64,000 nucleotides of DNA from Halichondria panicea (lineage: Eukaryota; Porifera; Demospongiae; Suberitida; Halichondriidae): positions 3,052,315 to 3,116,314 of the forward strand of contig NC_087384.1 in NCBI RefSeq assembly GCF_963675165.1. The letters run 5' to 3'. The position numbers and the translations under genes are program-made. The notes beneath the pieces were generated by a model. It searched no databases. It was not told the origin of the DNA and saw only the letters and a list, made by a program, of their open reading frames with translations. The stretch's first letter is position 1, and each line of letters begins with the position of its first letter. Below, one piece after another: positions 1 through 11,300 of this stretch.

Positions 1-393
1 TTCTTGGATTTCTATCTCATTATTGGATTTCTATCTTATTATTTCTACTACGCATGCGCAGAATGGTCCATGTGGTACAAAATAGTGTGATAATGATATA
101 TTCATTTGCAAAATAATGAGATTCATAAGGTGAAATTGATAATGACATAATGAGAAAAGCCGCCCGCCCGCATGCAATTAGAAAAACTTCAGGACCAGAA
201 ACCAGAGTATTACTTGGAGTGGCCTTACAGTATGTTGTACAATTATTGAGGGGCTGGTGAAAAGGTTTAGGTGTTTGTAACAACAAGTTGTAGGTACGTG
301 TACGTGTAAATACTGAGGATATGCCAAGTTGACATAATTATCTGGACTAACATAGAAAGTAGAAAACCTTCGGCGTTACTTGACGTTTTAGTG

Positions 394-660
394 AGTCTAC
401 AGCCTCGAATCAAAGCCGCGTGTACATCTAGCTAGGCCAACATTCAGGTTCGAGCTTTTAACTTCTTAGCTTTTGCTCACTTTTATTCAACACAACGAAG
501 CTTTAACATCAAAATCTACCAAATTTAAAACTACTACCTTGTTATTAATTTTTCCATGGTACAAACACAGTGTTATCCATCCCGGTGAGTAGACTCAGAA
601 TACAGACAGACAGACAGACAGACTGACCGGCTACTATAACCCGTTGTGCCGCGGGTTAAC
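394..660 (+). repeat. Dispersed repeat family A, partial copy
   Basis: Shares CTCGAAT-AA-GCCG-GTGTA near its left side, CAACGAAGCTTTAACATCAA in the middle, and GTGAGTAGACTCAGAATACA near the end, with copies at 25.2, 36.0, 38.5, 53.6 and 54.1 kb. The end carries a (GACA)n expansion, then a GC-rich GGGTTAAC-type end. Probably a non-autonomous mobile element; no terminal repeat or tail was identified. Confidence 0.6.
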
Positions 661-1181
661 TAGATCTAACTAGGGGAATGCTGGGAGCATTGTGTGGGGC
701 GAGCCTAGACTTAGTGAAGAGAAGTTGTAGTGGGCAGTGATCACTTGTCCGATCGACTTGCTGTTTCCCAAACGTCTCTCTAACTGCAATTATCTCTTCC
801 TCTTCAATTCCAACCTTTTGAGACAGACGAGCTTCTGTCTCATTAGCTCCTACTTGTTCAAACTTCCCTTAGCCTTGCCGGCCAGCAGGTGGTGTCTTTG
901 ATATGGCATAGGGAATGCCATTGCCTTAGTTGTTGAGCTGTATCAGTTTCATCCGGTTAGAAATATTAATGTCTTGCTCATAATTATGATTGTTTAATAC
1001 TGATCGTTAGAAAATGCAGCAATCGTCACGTTAAAAAGTTTGAATTGACCGTGGGACATACAGGCAGGCGGATATAAAAAGACGGACAGACGGATGTCCG
1101 GTCGCTGAGCTTCTCTGCAGTATTCGCTACTCAGGCTCGTCCCAATGTTTATGATGCAATCCAAGCATTATAATTATTGAC

Positions 1182-1349
1182 TACCGTATAACGGGTAATT
1201 TTCGTGAGGTAAAAATTCGTTCAACTCGTGGTTTTCGTGAGTAAAAATTTCGTTTAGTCTCATGGCCTGCACTACGTTCCGCTAAGCCACGCCTACCTTA
1301 AAATTTCGTGGAGGTCAGCTTGCCCACGAAAATTACCCGCTATACGGTA
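1182..1349. mobile_element. MITE, TACCGTATA family, copy 1
   Basis: 168 bp bounded by near-perfect inverted repeats: left TACCGTATAACGGGTAATTT, and right the reverse complement of TACCGTATAGCGGGTAATTT. The interior contains sub-repeats of TCGTG-GTAAAAATTCGTT. The same family is seen at 13289, 39271 and 58241. No coding capacity. Confidence 0.8.
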
Positions 1350-1466
1350 TGTGCACTACAAGGACAAACTATGATAACTACAAAATAAATGTCCGCTGGA
1401 TCAAAGTGTGCATGAAACATTGTAAAAGTGATTGCAATATGTAGAGACTTTGTTTTCATTGCACAG

Positions 1467-4400
1467 GTGTATACTGTACCTGAAGCTGCTACGATTCTGC
1501 TTGGGTAAGAAATGCAGACTAACTATTTAATAGTCTAAGACTAGAAACTTCTTTATTTCAGAGGTGGTGTGAAGTATTCTGAAGTGAGCCCTATTCAAGC
1601 TCAAGAATTTAATCGTAATATTCTCAAGACAATTCTTCAATTGGAGACTACTTTCTTTGAGATGGCTGCCGAGGACAAGAGGAATGTGATTGTAGTGTGT
1701 GACAGGGGCACTTACGACCCCTCAGCCTGTAAGTTACATGAGTTTGTATTGGGAGCTTAATGGCTTTATAATTAAAGAAGAGACTCAGACCATTGTTTGG
1801 CAGGGTATCATACAGGATTTTGAAGTAGAGGGAGGAAATAGCAGAAAATTTTGCTACAAAAAAGGTCAACTGTTATTCTGTTAGTATGTAAAATTGCCAG
1901 TTATGGACGGACACTCTGTCATACAACTAGTACCTGAATGCAAATTTAGAAGGGGGATTTTCCCCCCCTTTCCATTCCCCCTTGCTCCAATTTCCCCCCC
2001 CTTGACCTTTTTTTAGCAACATTTTCTGGTTACTTTTCTCATTTCCCCCCTCTACTTCAAAATCCTGTATGACACCCTGTTTGGATTTCGTGCTGTATTT
2101 TGTACTGTACACAAAAAGTACATGAAGGGGAAAGCCTGTCCATGCAGTTTGCCCAGCAGAGGAGTGGCACGAGATAATCTCTAGTTTGGGTTGGGATTCG
2201 ATACAGCTGAGAGATGCTCGCTATGACCAAGTGGTGCACATGATGACAGCTGCTAGTGGAGCTGAACAGTTTTACCAGCTGGCTAATAATTCAGCTCGTA
2301 GTGAAGGCATTGAGTTAGCAAGGGAGCTGGACACAAAAGCTGCTCAGGTACACAACAGTTGGCGTTAATTTTATATGGGATTGTAGATTGTGGGGTTCCC
2401 TTAATTGGTCTGTACGTATACAATTTGAGCATAATTTGCTTTAATTGCTACCCACGTACAGTCTCCACTGTACTAATTCGACTGCAGGCGTGGGTGGGCC
2501 ATCCATACTATGATGTCATTGACAACTCAACTGATTTTGAGTCCAAGATTAGACGTGTGATTGAAGTTGTGTGTAAGAGAATAGGTAAACAACTCGGAGC
2601 TGACATAGATGATCGATTAAAGGCTCAAAGCAAAAAGAGAAAGTTCCTTGTCAAGTCACTACCTGATTCTTCTGTAAGTGAAGCAATGTGCTGCACAACA
2701 ACGCAAGTCGCGTGATCCACATACATTTTATGAACGTGGGCGATATGTAGCCCACAATCGTGACGTAGGGTATTCTCCCTGCTAGAAATCTACCGAGACA
2801 CAGATTGAATGATCTTGACCAGCTCAGTGCAGACCCTAGCTGTGTGGCCAACTCTGATAGTCTGATAGCATTGCAGGGTAGCTTAGTAGCTACATGCTAG
2901 ATGATACTGATTACTGCTATATTGGTCTAGCAGATCTAGCATTTAGCGTGCATGACACAAGAAAACTGAATCTATAGCTATACGCTAGCTTGCTTGTATA
3001 ACACATTGAACTGCTTGCAGACTTCCAAAGTCATGTACCAGTGCTTGCACAACATTTATTTAATAGTCATGTCAGAGATCGAAGTGTGCAGTCCACTTAA
3101 CTTTACCTTCTTTATTCCTCCAATTAATACAGTATTTTATCTCAAAGAACATTCATGCAGAAAAAGGAGAGCCTGCATGGGACCAAGGCTAATACATTTA
3201 CACGCACTATACACTTCACATGTATTATTTATCCTTCTCCAGCTGTTTTCCAAGGTAGAGGACTTCGATGTAACACACGACTACCTGCTCACCTCTAATC
3301 CCCAGCTCCAAGCCAGGGTTAGAAAGCGAGGACAAAACGGTATACGTGTAGGCACAAAATTAATACCAATCTGTACTGCATGTACGTGCATGCATGCCCA
3401 TGCACGTGTGCTACGTACGTCCCCATTAGTCGACTCGAGTGTACATAGAATTACGCTGATTGATTGTAATTGTAGAAACTAACAAAATACACTGTATAGG
3501 ACGATGTCAATCTGTTTCCAATATTCCATGCTCAAATTGTCCTCAGGATATTTTACATTCACGCACACTGAACGGAGGACAATGGATGGCAAGAGGGTGG
3601 AACAGATCATGCAGCTGAGTGACAGGGAGTACCGCGCTCTCCTAAATCAGAGAGATCCAACCCACCACCCTATTCACAAAAAGAGGAAGTGCTTCCTGTG
3701 GAAAGGACATTACTTTCAGCTGGACGTGTTCTTGGAGCCTTGTAGTCAGAGGTGATCAATTACCATCATGTATTGTGCATCTTTATATCACGTTGTCACG
3801 GTTACAAAGGCATAATAAAAGTCATATAGTCAGCTAAATAATAGTCCTTCCGTGTTTTATTAAGCGTAGCCTCGATGCATGATTTGGTAATTATAAGGCG
3901 TCGTCTAAAACACAATGCCATAATTATAGCATGAGAAACCTCGTGTTTTGTTGTGCAGTCTAACTCGCCCTCCATATCGTTATAATAATTATGTTTTATA
4001 AAAACACTCTGTCTCATAATTATGCTATAATTATGATACGTAATGCACCAAGTATTTTGTCGTACAGTTGAGCCTCGATTATCCAAACCCTGATCATCAT
4101 CAAAAATCTTCGTATGAAGGATCAATGTGTCATATACTCGCACATAAATTTTTATAATAATAGCAGAAGCAGCTATAGCTAAACGCTTCAGCTTAGCCAA
4201 CGTACTGTACTGTATATAGCCTGCTTTCCACTGGTGCATTATAAATATGTCCACAACTAGATAGTACATTTGTAAGAGCACTGGACATTAATTCTGGTAA
4301 TATTCCAGGTGTTTGGATATATTCGAGGCTCAACTGTAGCTGTTTGTCTACACAACACCATCATGTACGTCATCATGTACGTACAAACCCATGCAGATGT

Positions 4401-4535
4401 CAAGATATGTTGATGTTGGAGACGTACACTACCAAGCAAGGGGATGAGCTGGAGTTGCCTGATTTCTTGGAGATTGTCAAGGAGGTGACTAGTGACCCTC
4501 ACTATTCAATGTACTACCTTTCAGCTCAGGACTAG
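1467..4535 (+). CDS. Ttd14-like NTPase, 5' end missing
   Basis: Homologue of the TRPL translocation defect 14 (Ttd14) family: an N-terminal NadR/Ttd14-type P-loop ATPase/GTPase domain plus a C-terminal CYTH-like domain. In the fly Ttd14 binds GTP and phosphoinositides and is needed for TRPL channel traffic. Exons (phases all close): 1467-1504, 1562-1728, 2148-2347, 2488-2673, 3243-3339, 3547-3751, 4397-4535, stop TAG. Diagnostic stretches are [12 protein letters not shown], then [13 protein letters not shown] (Walker-B-like acidic region), [29 protein letters not shown] and [13 protein letters not shown]. No P-loop (GGPCxGKT-like) exon is visible upstream in 1-1466, which is mostly repeats, so the first exon(s) lie left of the window. 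It converges tail-to-tail with HECTD4, 363 bp between stops. An AATAAA at 4870-4875 is a possible poly(A) signal. Family call firm; role in this organism unknown. Confidence 0.85.
1801..2079. mobile_element. MITE, CAGGGTGTCATACAGG family, with 5-bp target duplication
   Basis: Begins CAGGGTATCATACAGGATTT and ends with the reverse complement of CAGGGTGTCATACAGGATTT. It is flanked on both sides by TTTGG (1796-1800 and 2080-2084). The interior is a C-rich/G-rich foldback. It lies in the Ttd14 intron between the DRGTYDPSA exon and the next. A related copy at 60334 also has a 5-bp duplication. Confidence 0.8.
4065..4336. mobile_element. Pogo/Tigger-like MITE with TA target site
   Basis: Inverted ends CAGTTGAGCCTCGATTATCC (left) and the complement of CAGTTGAGCCTCGAATATAT (right), each flanked by TA (4063-4064, 4337-4338). 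Ends of the form CAGT-GA-CCTC-ATTATCC are typical of pogo/Tigger-type elements. 272 bp, non-coding, in the last intron of the Ttd14-like gene. Confidence 0.75.
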
Positions 4536-4898
4536 TAATAATTGGTCTGTTTTATAATTATTATTTATAGTTGCGTAGAAAAAATTATTTAGCCCTAAAA
4601 CAGAAGAAGTACACCGTAAACCAATTAACAATTATGACTGTTATTTTTATGATAATTAATGTTGTTCGTGTATAATGGCTCAATTTAACTCTTATGACCA
4701 ACCAAAATTTTGCTCACCTAACCCTAACCCTGTGTACACAACATATATATATACACAATTGTTGTACTATTTTATAGACCTGCAGGCATTATGTACATGC
4801 ATGTATAATACAATTTTGCCCACATCAATTCAATGCTAAAATGAAGGTCATGAAGACACACAACACAATAATAAATTAAATCACCTATATAAAAATGG
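4536..4898. other. Intergenic, convergent 3' ends
   Basis: Between the Ttd14-like stop and the HECTD4 stop. AT-rich with an (AT)n run near 4743-4755. AATAAA on the plus strand at 4870-4875 may serve Ttd14. I see no clear AATAAA on the minus strand for HECTD4. Confidence 0.5.
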
Positions 4899-7800
4899 TT
4901 AACCACTGAGTGGGTCCTCTCTACAGTGTATTGCATATCTTAACCTTTCAGTCATAGTTACTTGACTAGAATACTGTGGCAGTTTTATCATGAACATACA
5001 TGTCTCTGCTCGGATGTACCTACTGTCCGGAGGACCTGTATAAACGATATCATTAATGCACAAGCAAAAGTAACGTAGACATACGATATCCCCAGGTAAA
5101 TTTCTAGGATCGAGGCATACATACTGTCATTAAAGTATGTTACATGCGTTGCAATACGTACTGTAATGAGTTTAACGTTTTTTGGGCACCTGTACTTACG
5201 AAAATTTGTAATGTACAAGTAGTACATGTATAATTATAATCAAATAATTATTTCACTCACACTCTTGAGAAAACTGAACAGAGATGGGTATACTTAAAAT
5301 ACATGTGCTATTTGTACGAGGGAAAAATAAGAGCAAATCTAGATCGTGGTGGGTACTTAAAAAATTAATTGGTAGATAATTATACCATGCACACATAACG
5401 AAATTAACTAACTCTATCTATACGTTATAATTATGAATTATATACCTTTTCCATCTGGTGGTGCAATTTTCATGGGGTAAGGGGGCACATGTAAGACTTG
5501 ATCCTTGCTCCCTTCCCGACAGGGATGGCCAAATGGGATGCGCTCCTGGTTGCAAGCAAACTTGATGAATTTCCTCAACTCATCCTAAAGATACAAATCA
5601 TGATAGCAATGTGCATGCATGTACACGGCTTGCCTGTACGATCAATAGGACTGAGCTAATTTTTATACAATCATGAGACATGCACATGGGGTTTATACAT
5701 GAAAATGTAGAACTGACAGTACACTATTCTACAATAGCCTTAAATATACATGTACATGTAACTCAATTATTGAGCTTGTTCAACCCATACATGTACATAC
5801 TTTTAATGATGTGATTAATGATGTGACAAGCTTTGTCTTGTCAAAACACACGTACATGTACATTTATTTAATATCACAAAGCCGAGTGATTGAGGCTTGT
5901 TAAGTATCATGCATGCTCACTTGTGAGAAGGACTCTAAAGCATGCCAGAAAAACTGTACATGTTTGTCTGTTTCCATGAGCCCCACTTGATACATTGTGT
6001 GTCTCTGTGGCGACAAAACAATACATGAATATTACACTTCACATGGAATACATGCTTAAAAATGTAGCTGTAAGTATACATGTACATGTACAATGTATGA
6101 CATTTGTAAAAATTGGCCTGGAGATAAAATGTACATGTACCTTGAGATACTCAAGGTTTATATGAGGCAGGCCGCACACTCTGAGGTCCAAGTCATGTGC
6201 AGTGAGGAGGCTCAGCAGCTCCAGAGGGATAACAGACGCCATTCCACACCTTACAGCTTGCATCCTCTCATAGCACTCAAGCTCTCTAAGTCTCAACTCC
6301 CGCACACCACTCACAAACTCCTCACGACTTGAGTACCTGACGTAAGGGAAGAACGGTCCACGCATAAAATCGTGATAACATAAATGAAAGCACCACAGGT
6401 GCTGATGCCTCAGCAATGAAGCTACATGCAGTACTACTTCAGACTATTAAAACACTGTGAACATAATTCTGCATGAAGGAAATTGTGAAAAGAATGGGAA
6501 ATGGTTGTTGCTAAAAAGATGCCAAAACTTCAAAGTCTGCAATGGGCTGCAAGCTCATGAACAGTGTGGTTTTTCAGCTCTTTTTTCACTCTTGTAGCTA
6601 CAGTGTACCAATGCTAAAAAGATGCCAAAACTTCAAAGTCTGCAATGGGCTGCAAAGCTCATGAACAGTGTGGTTTTGCAGCTCTTTTGCAGCTCTTTTT
6701 TTACTCTTGTAGCTACAGTGTACCAATAGCTAGCGTTCCGAGCTACAGTACAGATGTTGCTACACACGAGTCTGAAGAGTTTGCAATAGCCTTCAAAGTA
6801 AGCAAACCTAGCCATAACTCGAGAACGAAACCCTTATTTGCTAATTGCAAGCCAAGAAAACGTTACTAGAAGCCTATAGAAACTCTTACCCTAACTTGCA
6901 CCTCATTTATCACTGAGCAGCTATAGCACTCTACACACACAACCACACTACCATAAAACATGTACCTCGCTGCGCATGCGCAACCGAGGCACAATTATGT
7001 ATAACAGCCACTACAAAATCAGGTGTACTATGCACACACCACATAAAGCCTACTTACTCCACTCGTCTCTCTTTGCCTCCCGGACATAGTACCACCTCGG
7101 CTCCATCCAGTCGTGTAAACACAAACTTAAGCCCAGTGAGGTGGGCATGTTCCATCCCAACTCGTTTCTCCTCTCCCTCATCATCTGCCACACCTCTTCC
7201 ATGATGGAGACCAGTCACCACCTCCTCCAACTCTTCTGCTGAGCTACACTCGAGGATACGGGCTGTCAAGTTGTACGTGACACAGTCGGCTTCTTTAAGG
7301 TCTGATAATGAGAGAGGCTCCCCTTTTAATGACTTCCAGAAACAAGGGAGCAGGTCTAGTGCTATTGGCATGTCAGCACGGATGGCAACACCCAGAAGCT
7401 GTAAGAATGCAGTAAGCTCAAGTCAAACACACTAAGGAAACTTAGGCAAATTTCGATTTTATAAGACTTAAACATGAAAGGATACAGAAGAATGTACTTT
7501 TTCATGCATGTAACTGACAAATGAAATTTTAGGGCACTAATTATGCGCCTCACTTGTCCAAAGAACTGTAGCAGTTTCTCTTCAGAGAAGGTCATGGGAC
7601 CCGTGGCGAGTATGTATCTGCCATGATTGACCCCTGTGGCCCCGCTGGGACAGGGCAGGAGGACGGGCAGCACTGATGACTGCAACTCTCGTACAACTTG
7701 CCATAGAAAGTGGCGAAACGAACCACCTACATGTATGCACGTGTGAGAGGGTAGGTGAGATAATAACCATGCAGCTACCCATACATGTACTACAGATCTA

Positions 7801-8354
7801 CATGTACATGTACATGTATACATGTATAAATGTAATTATGCAAATGTGCAAAGAAATCCAAAAACGCAGTACATACATGTACATGTATTTACAATATTAT
7901 TATACTGCAGCAGAGAGAGCATGCGACTAAAACATACTTGTTCCATGGACCTCTTCTCCGGACAACTTGACATTGAAGGCATACGTGGGGTCTCCTCCAC
8001 TGGCCAGAGGGATGCACAACTGTGCCGATGGAACACTGGATAGTTGCTCTGCTGCCTGACAATAATGCGTGCTCAACGGGGCATTGGCCAATCCAGACAC
8101 AGATTCCAGGGGGTCCATTTTAATCTCTGGGGGAGCTTGGTCAAACGATCGTCTAGTTGATGCATTTAAGATCGAATGGAATATGGAAATTTTTCTATCG
8201 TAGAAGAGAAATGGTGTCGTCTTGGAGAGTAGACAGCCGAGGGAGAGGGGGTGAGTGCAGCGGAGGTCAAGGACAGAGAATAGTGGCGACAGCTGATTGT
8301 TGAGGTGCTTTAATTGAAGGAATCTCATCCGAACGTCTTTTAGTGTTAGACCTA
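4899..8354 (-). other. HECTD4: HECTD4 HECT catalytic domain exons
   Basis: Exons about 7945-8354, 7555-7727, 7068-7399, 6137-6337, 5924-6006, 5445-5586 and 4899-5031. The C-terminal lobe reads RHTMYQVGLMETDKHVQFFW, then FIKFACNQERIPFG, then GPPDSRYIRAETCMFMIKLP. The Cys of ETCMF aligns with the thioester cysteine of HECT ligases (canonical pattern H-T-C-F). The tail RLRYAIHCREDPLSG aligns with the canonical L-YAI-E end. All key C-lobe residues are present, so the enzyme looks active. The final intron (5032-5444) is AT-rich with no other gene. Confidence 0.85.
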
Positions 8355-11300
8355 CATGTACATGTGCATGTACGTACAAGTAGCAAAGTACATGTTAACA
8401 AGCACAATTTAGAGAGACGAAAATTGAAATAACAATAACGTACCTTGTAGTGGAGATAGTTGGTGACTAGTCACATGAGCTTCTGACAGGCTGATGTCCC
8501 ATGGCTCGATACTATCAGCAGTGGTTGCTAGGCTACGACACATCGAATCCACAAAGTGTACGATAGCATAGTCTTGTGCTTCTGTTAGTTGGCACGACAA
8601 CGTATCGAAAGGGAAGAAACCACACCTAAAACAAGAACATGCAGTATAGTGTGAAGGAACAACTACATGTACATGTACTATTAATTTGTACAACATGCAG
8701 TTTACATGTACAAAATGTACACGTACAATTATTAAGTACCATGTGCACATCTTTACCTCTCAAAATGGAAGTCATATCCACAGGCCAGAAGTCCTAGCCA
8801 CACTGCTTTCACACCCTCACCCGTTACCAGTTTCACACGCTCACACACCCAGTTCACAAATTTGTCCTCTGAGAGCAACCCCTCTTCATTACCATGGCTC
8901 TTCCACACTCGACGAACCAACTCGTCAGCCGTTTCGCCAGCCTCTGATGCACACCCATTCACAAAATGCTGTAAATTATTCGACACAGAAGAAATCGAAA
9001 TCAAAGCGTCTGTTTCCCTCGCTTTGCTCGAAGCAAAGATTTCTGATAGCATTTGTTGTACTTGGTCACTCAATGAGTTTTCTTTGATAAGTTTCTCTCG
9101 CAGAAAGTTCACAAGGACCTCGTTGGCCAACTTGTCATCTCCACACTTTAGACCATCACTGATGGTGCAAACTTGTACAGAGCTGTCCTCTATCTTCAGT
9201 GCAGGGCAGGATAGAAGTGCAGTTGAAACCTGAGACACTTGAGTGGAGCAGCACACTTCCAACAAAGCACAACCTGCTACTACCTCTTTCACACCAACAT
9301 CAATGGAATCTATATCGTCTTTGCTCTTTTCAATATTCTCCACTTCTGTCGATTTCGCTTGACTTTCTTCAGCTTCTGTTTCGTCTTTGTTACTGAAAAC
9401 ATCCTCACTGACTTCCTCAGTTGGGAGATAAAGTTGATCTCTATACAGCCCTCCATACATGCTGCATAACTTTTGAATTCCCTTCTGTACATTCTCCACA
9501 TTTAGACGCTGATCGATACCTGTGACAATCACCAACCGAGAGGTGGGCTTTGACTTCCACTGACAAGAGAGGCTGGCTTCATGAGACACAGGGCTGGAAG
9601 ATGGCTCTAATACGACACTTCTTAAGAGAGACGCAGACGTGTGGACGCTAGACAACCAGTCTTCTTTTTTCTTTGAAGACGAATCGCTTTGGGAATCACG
9701 CTTTGACGACCTCCGAGAACGAGATTTTTTCGAGGGCTTCTTGGTCAACTCAGCAATAGATGGTGGTGCTGCTGATGAAGTTGAATCAGTGGGTCTGGCT
9801 TCAGAAGAGGTGGACCTTGTTACACTGGGTGGAGACACAATAAGAGAAGTGGCGGGAGACATGGTAGGAAGTAGTTCTACACTATGAAAGTGCTCTTGAT
9901 ATTTTGCAGCAGAGAGTACAAACTCAAAAATGGCTTGGAAATATGTGGAGAATTTACCAGACCCACCGCTAGCTACACTACCAGCTGGAGGAAACACGGA
10001 TGGCTTGTTTTTGCCTTGGAACTTGATTGTTTCATTTTCGAACACTTTTATCAGTTCTTGTCGGATACTTTGGAGGAATTCGCCAGGGAAACAATACATT
10101 TGAGGCTTTTTACTCTTAACATCACTGTTGAAAATATAACAAAGTGTCCACAGGATATCGGTCAATTGATGTAACAATAAAATCTTGAGCAGTTGAGGAC
10201 AGCTGAGCCGAGCTACCACTTTACATAGACCCTCCAGACATACACACAGCGCCTTTCCACAATCCATAATATGGTTTGATCCCTTGTCCTTGTTGTATAG
10301 ATTCACTGCATGTTTTGATAATATTTCCGAGAAGGCTAGAGCTAGTGGGACTCCGGCTGGTAGAGCGAGAATGTTCAGGGATTTGCCAGGTCGTGTGTTA
10401 CAACCCCCTAGTTTAACGTGGATACGACTGAACGGAAGCATAAGAGAGGGGTATGTCGGGCCACAGTACTGGGTAGATGACAATTGAACCATTTCGTTCG
10501 GGTAGCGAGCAACTTCTTGCATTTGTTGGATGCCCCCCTTTCCTTGCCCACCCCTGTAGCAGAGGATGCGTGCCCACGGGTACTTGTAGGTTGAGCTGCA
10601 GGGGTAGAAGTAAATGCCATACAGAGTAAAATTAGCTTGTACGCTTTGCAAATTATTATTAGGCAAAAATACCATTCAACATGTACGTACATGAGTGCAC
10701 ACAGAGGAGGAATGCCAGGGTCATTTTTTTAATGAAAGATTAGTCCTGGGTACTTGACCTTTGTTGCATATACATGTACAACTGTACAACACCCTAGCCA
10801 CAGAAGGCTAATTTTCTATATCATATCTTGTGGTTTCAAAGAAAAGGTCAAGGGTTGCAATGAAATCCTGGATCTCCTCCCTCAAGCTGGTTTGTCTGAG
10901 GCGCGACAGCTTAACTGATTTTTGTTGTAATTATAAAGAGGATTAGTAAAACCAGTAGGTTTTACATAGGATTGGCAGTGGGTTTGCCCGTGTTTAGCAA
11001 TATTTAAATTATTTTGACTCATGTTCAAACTGTTCTATCTCTGCAGGGAAAGGCCACATCAAGGAACTGGCTAGACAGATAGTTTCTTTAGCCTTTTCTC
11101 TCTTTGTATCTCTCATTTCATAATCCATGAACATTTTAATGAATGAATATTGACATTTTAAAAATTGCACTATTTCTACGTTTCACCGCTCTTTGTCTGA
11201 CTGACTAAGTAAGTGAGTAAGTTTCTTGCCCAGCATTTGCTCCAAGTACAGCCATCTCCAGGACATTCTGCACAGGGTTTCCAAAAGACTACAACCTGGA

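Larger units (their letters stand above)
1..1466. other. Region left of the first recognised Ttd14 exon
   Basis: I see no coding exon that I can support. It holds a copy of the dispersed GGCCGCGTGTA repeat (about 394-660), a short (GACA)n run near 603-625 and an inverted-terminal-repeat element (1182-1349). If the Ttd14 P-loop exon is in this window at all it must be here, but no GGxxxGKT-coding stretch was found on the plus strand. Confidence 0.5.

Noticed and set aside
2994..3242. Coding extension upstream of the Ttd14 exon at 3243
   Set aside because: The open frame continues upstream by chance; the acceptor at 3242 gives the correct phase, and upstream residues do not resemble the family.
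9310..10487. Plus-strand ORFs of 60-130 codons opposite the 640-codon HECTD4 exon
   Set aside because: Antisense shadows of a long real exon; compositions and lack of splice sites give no support.
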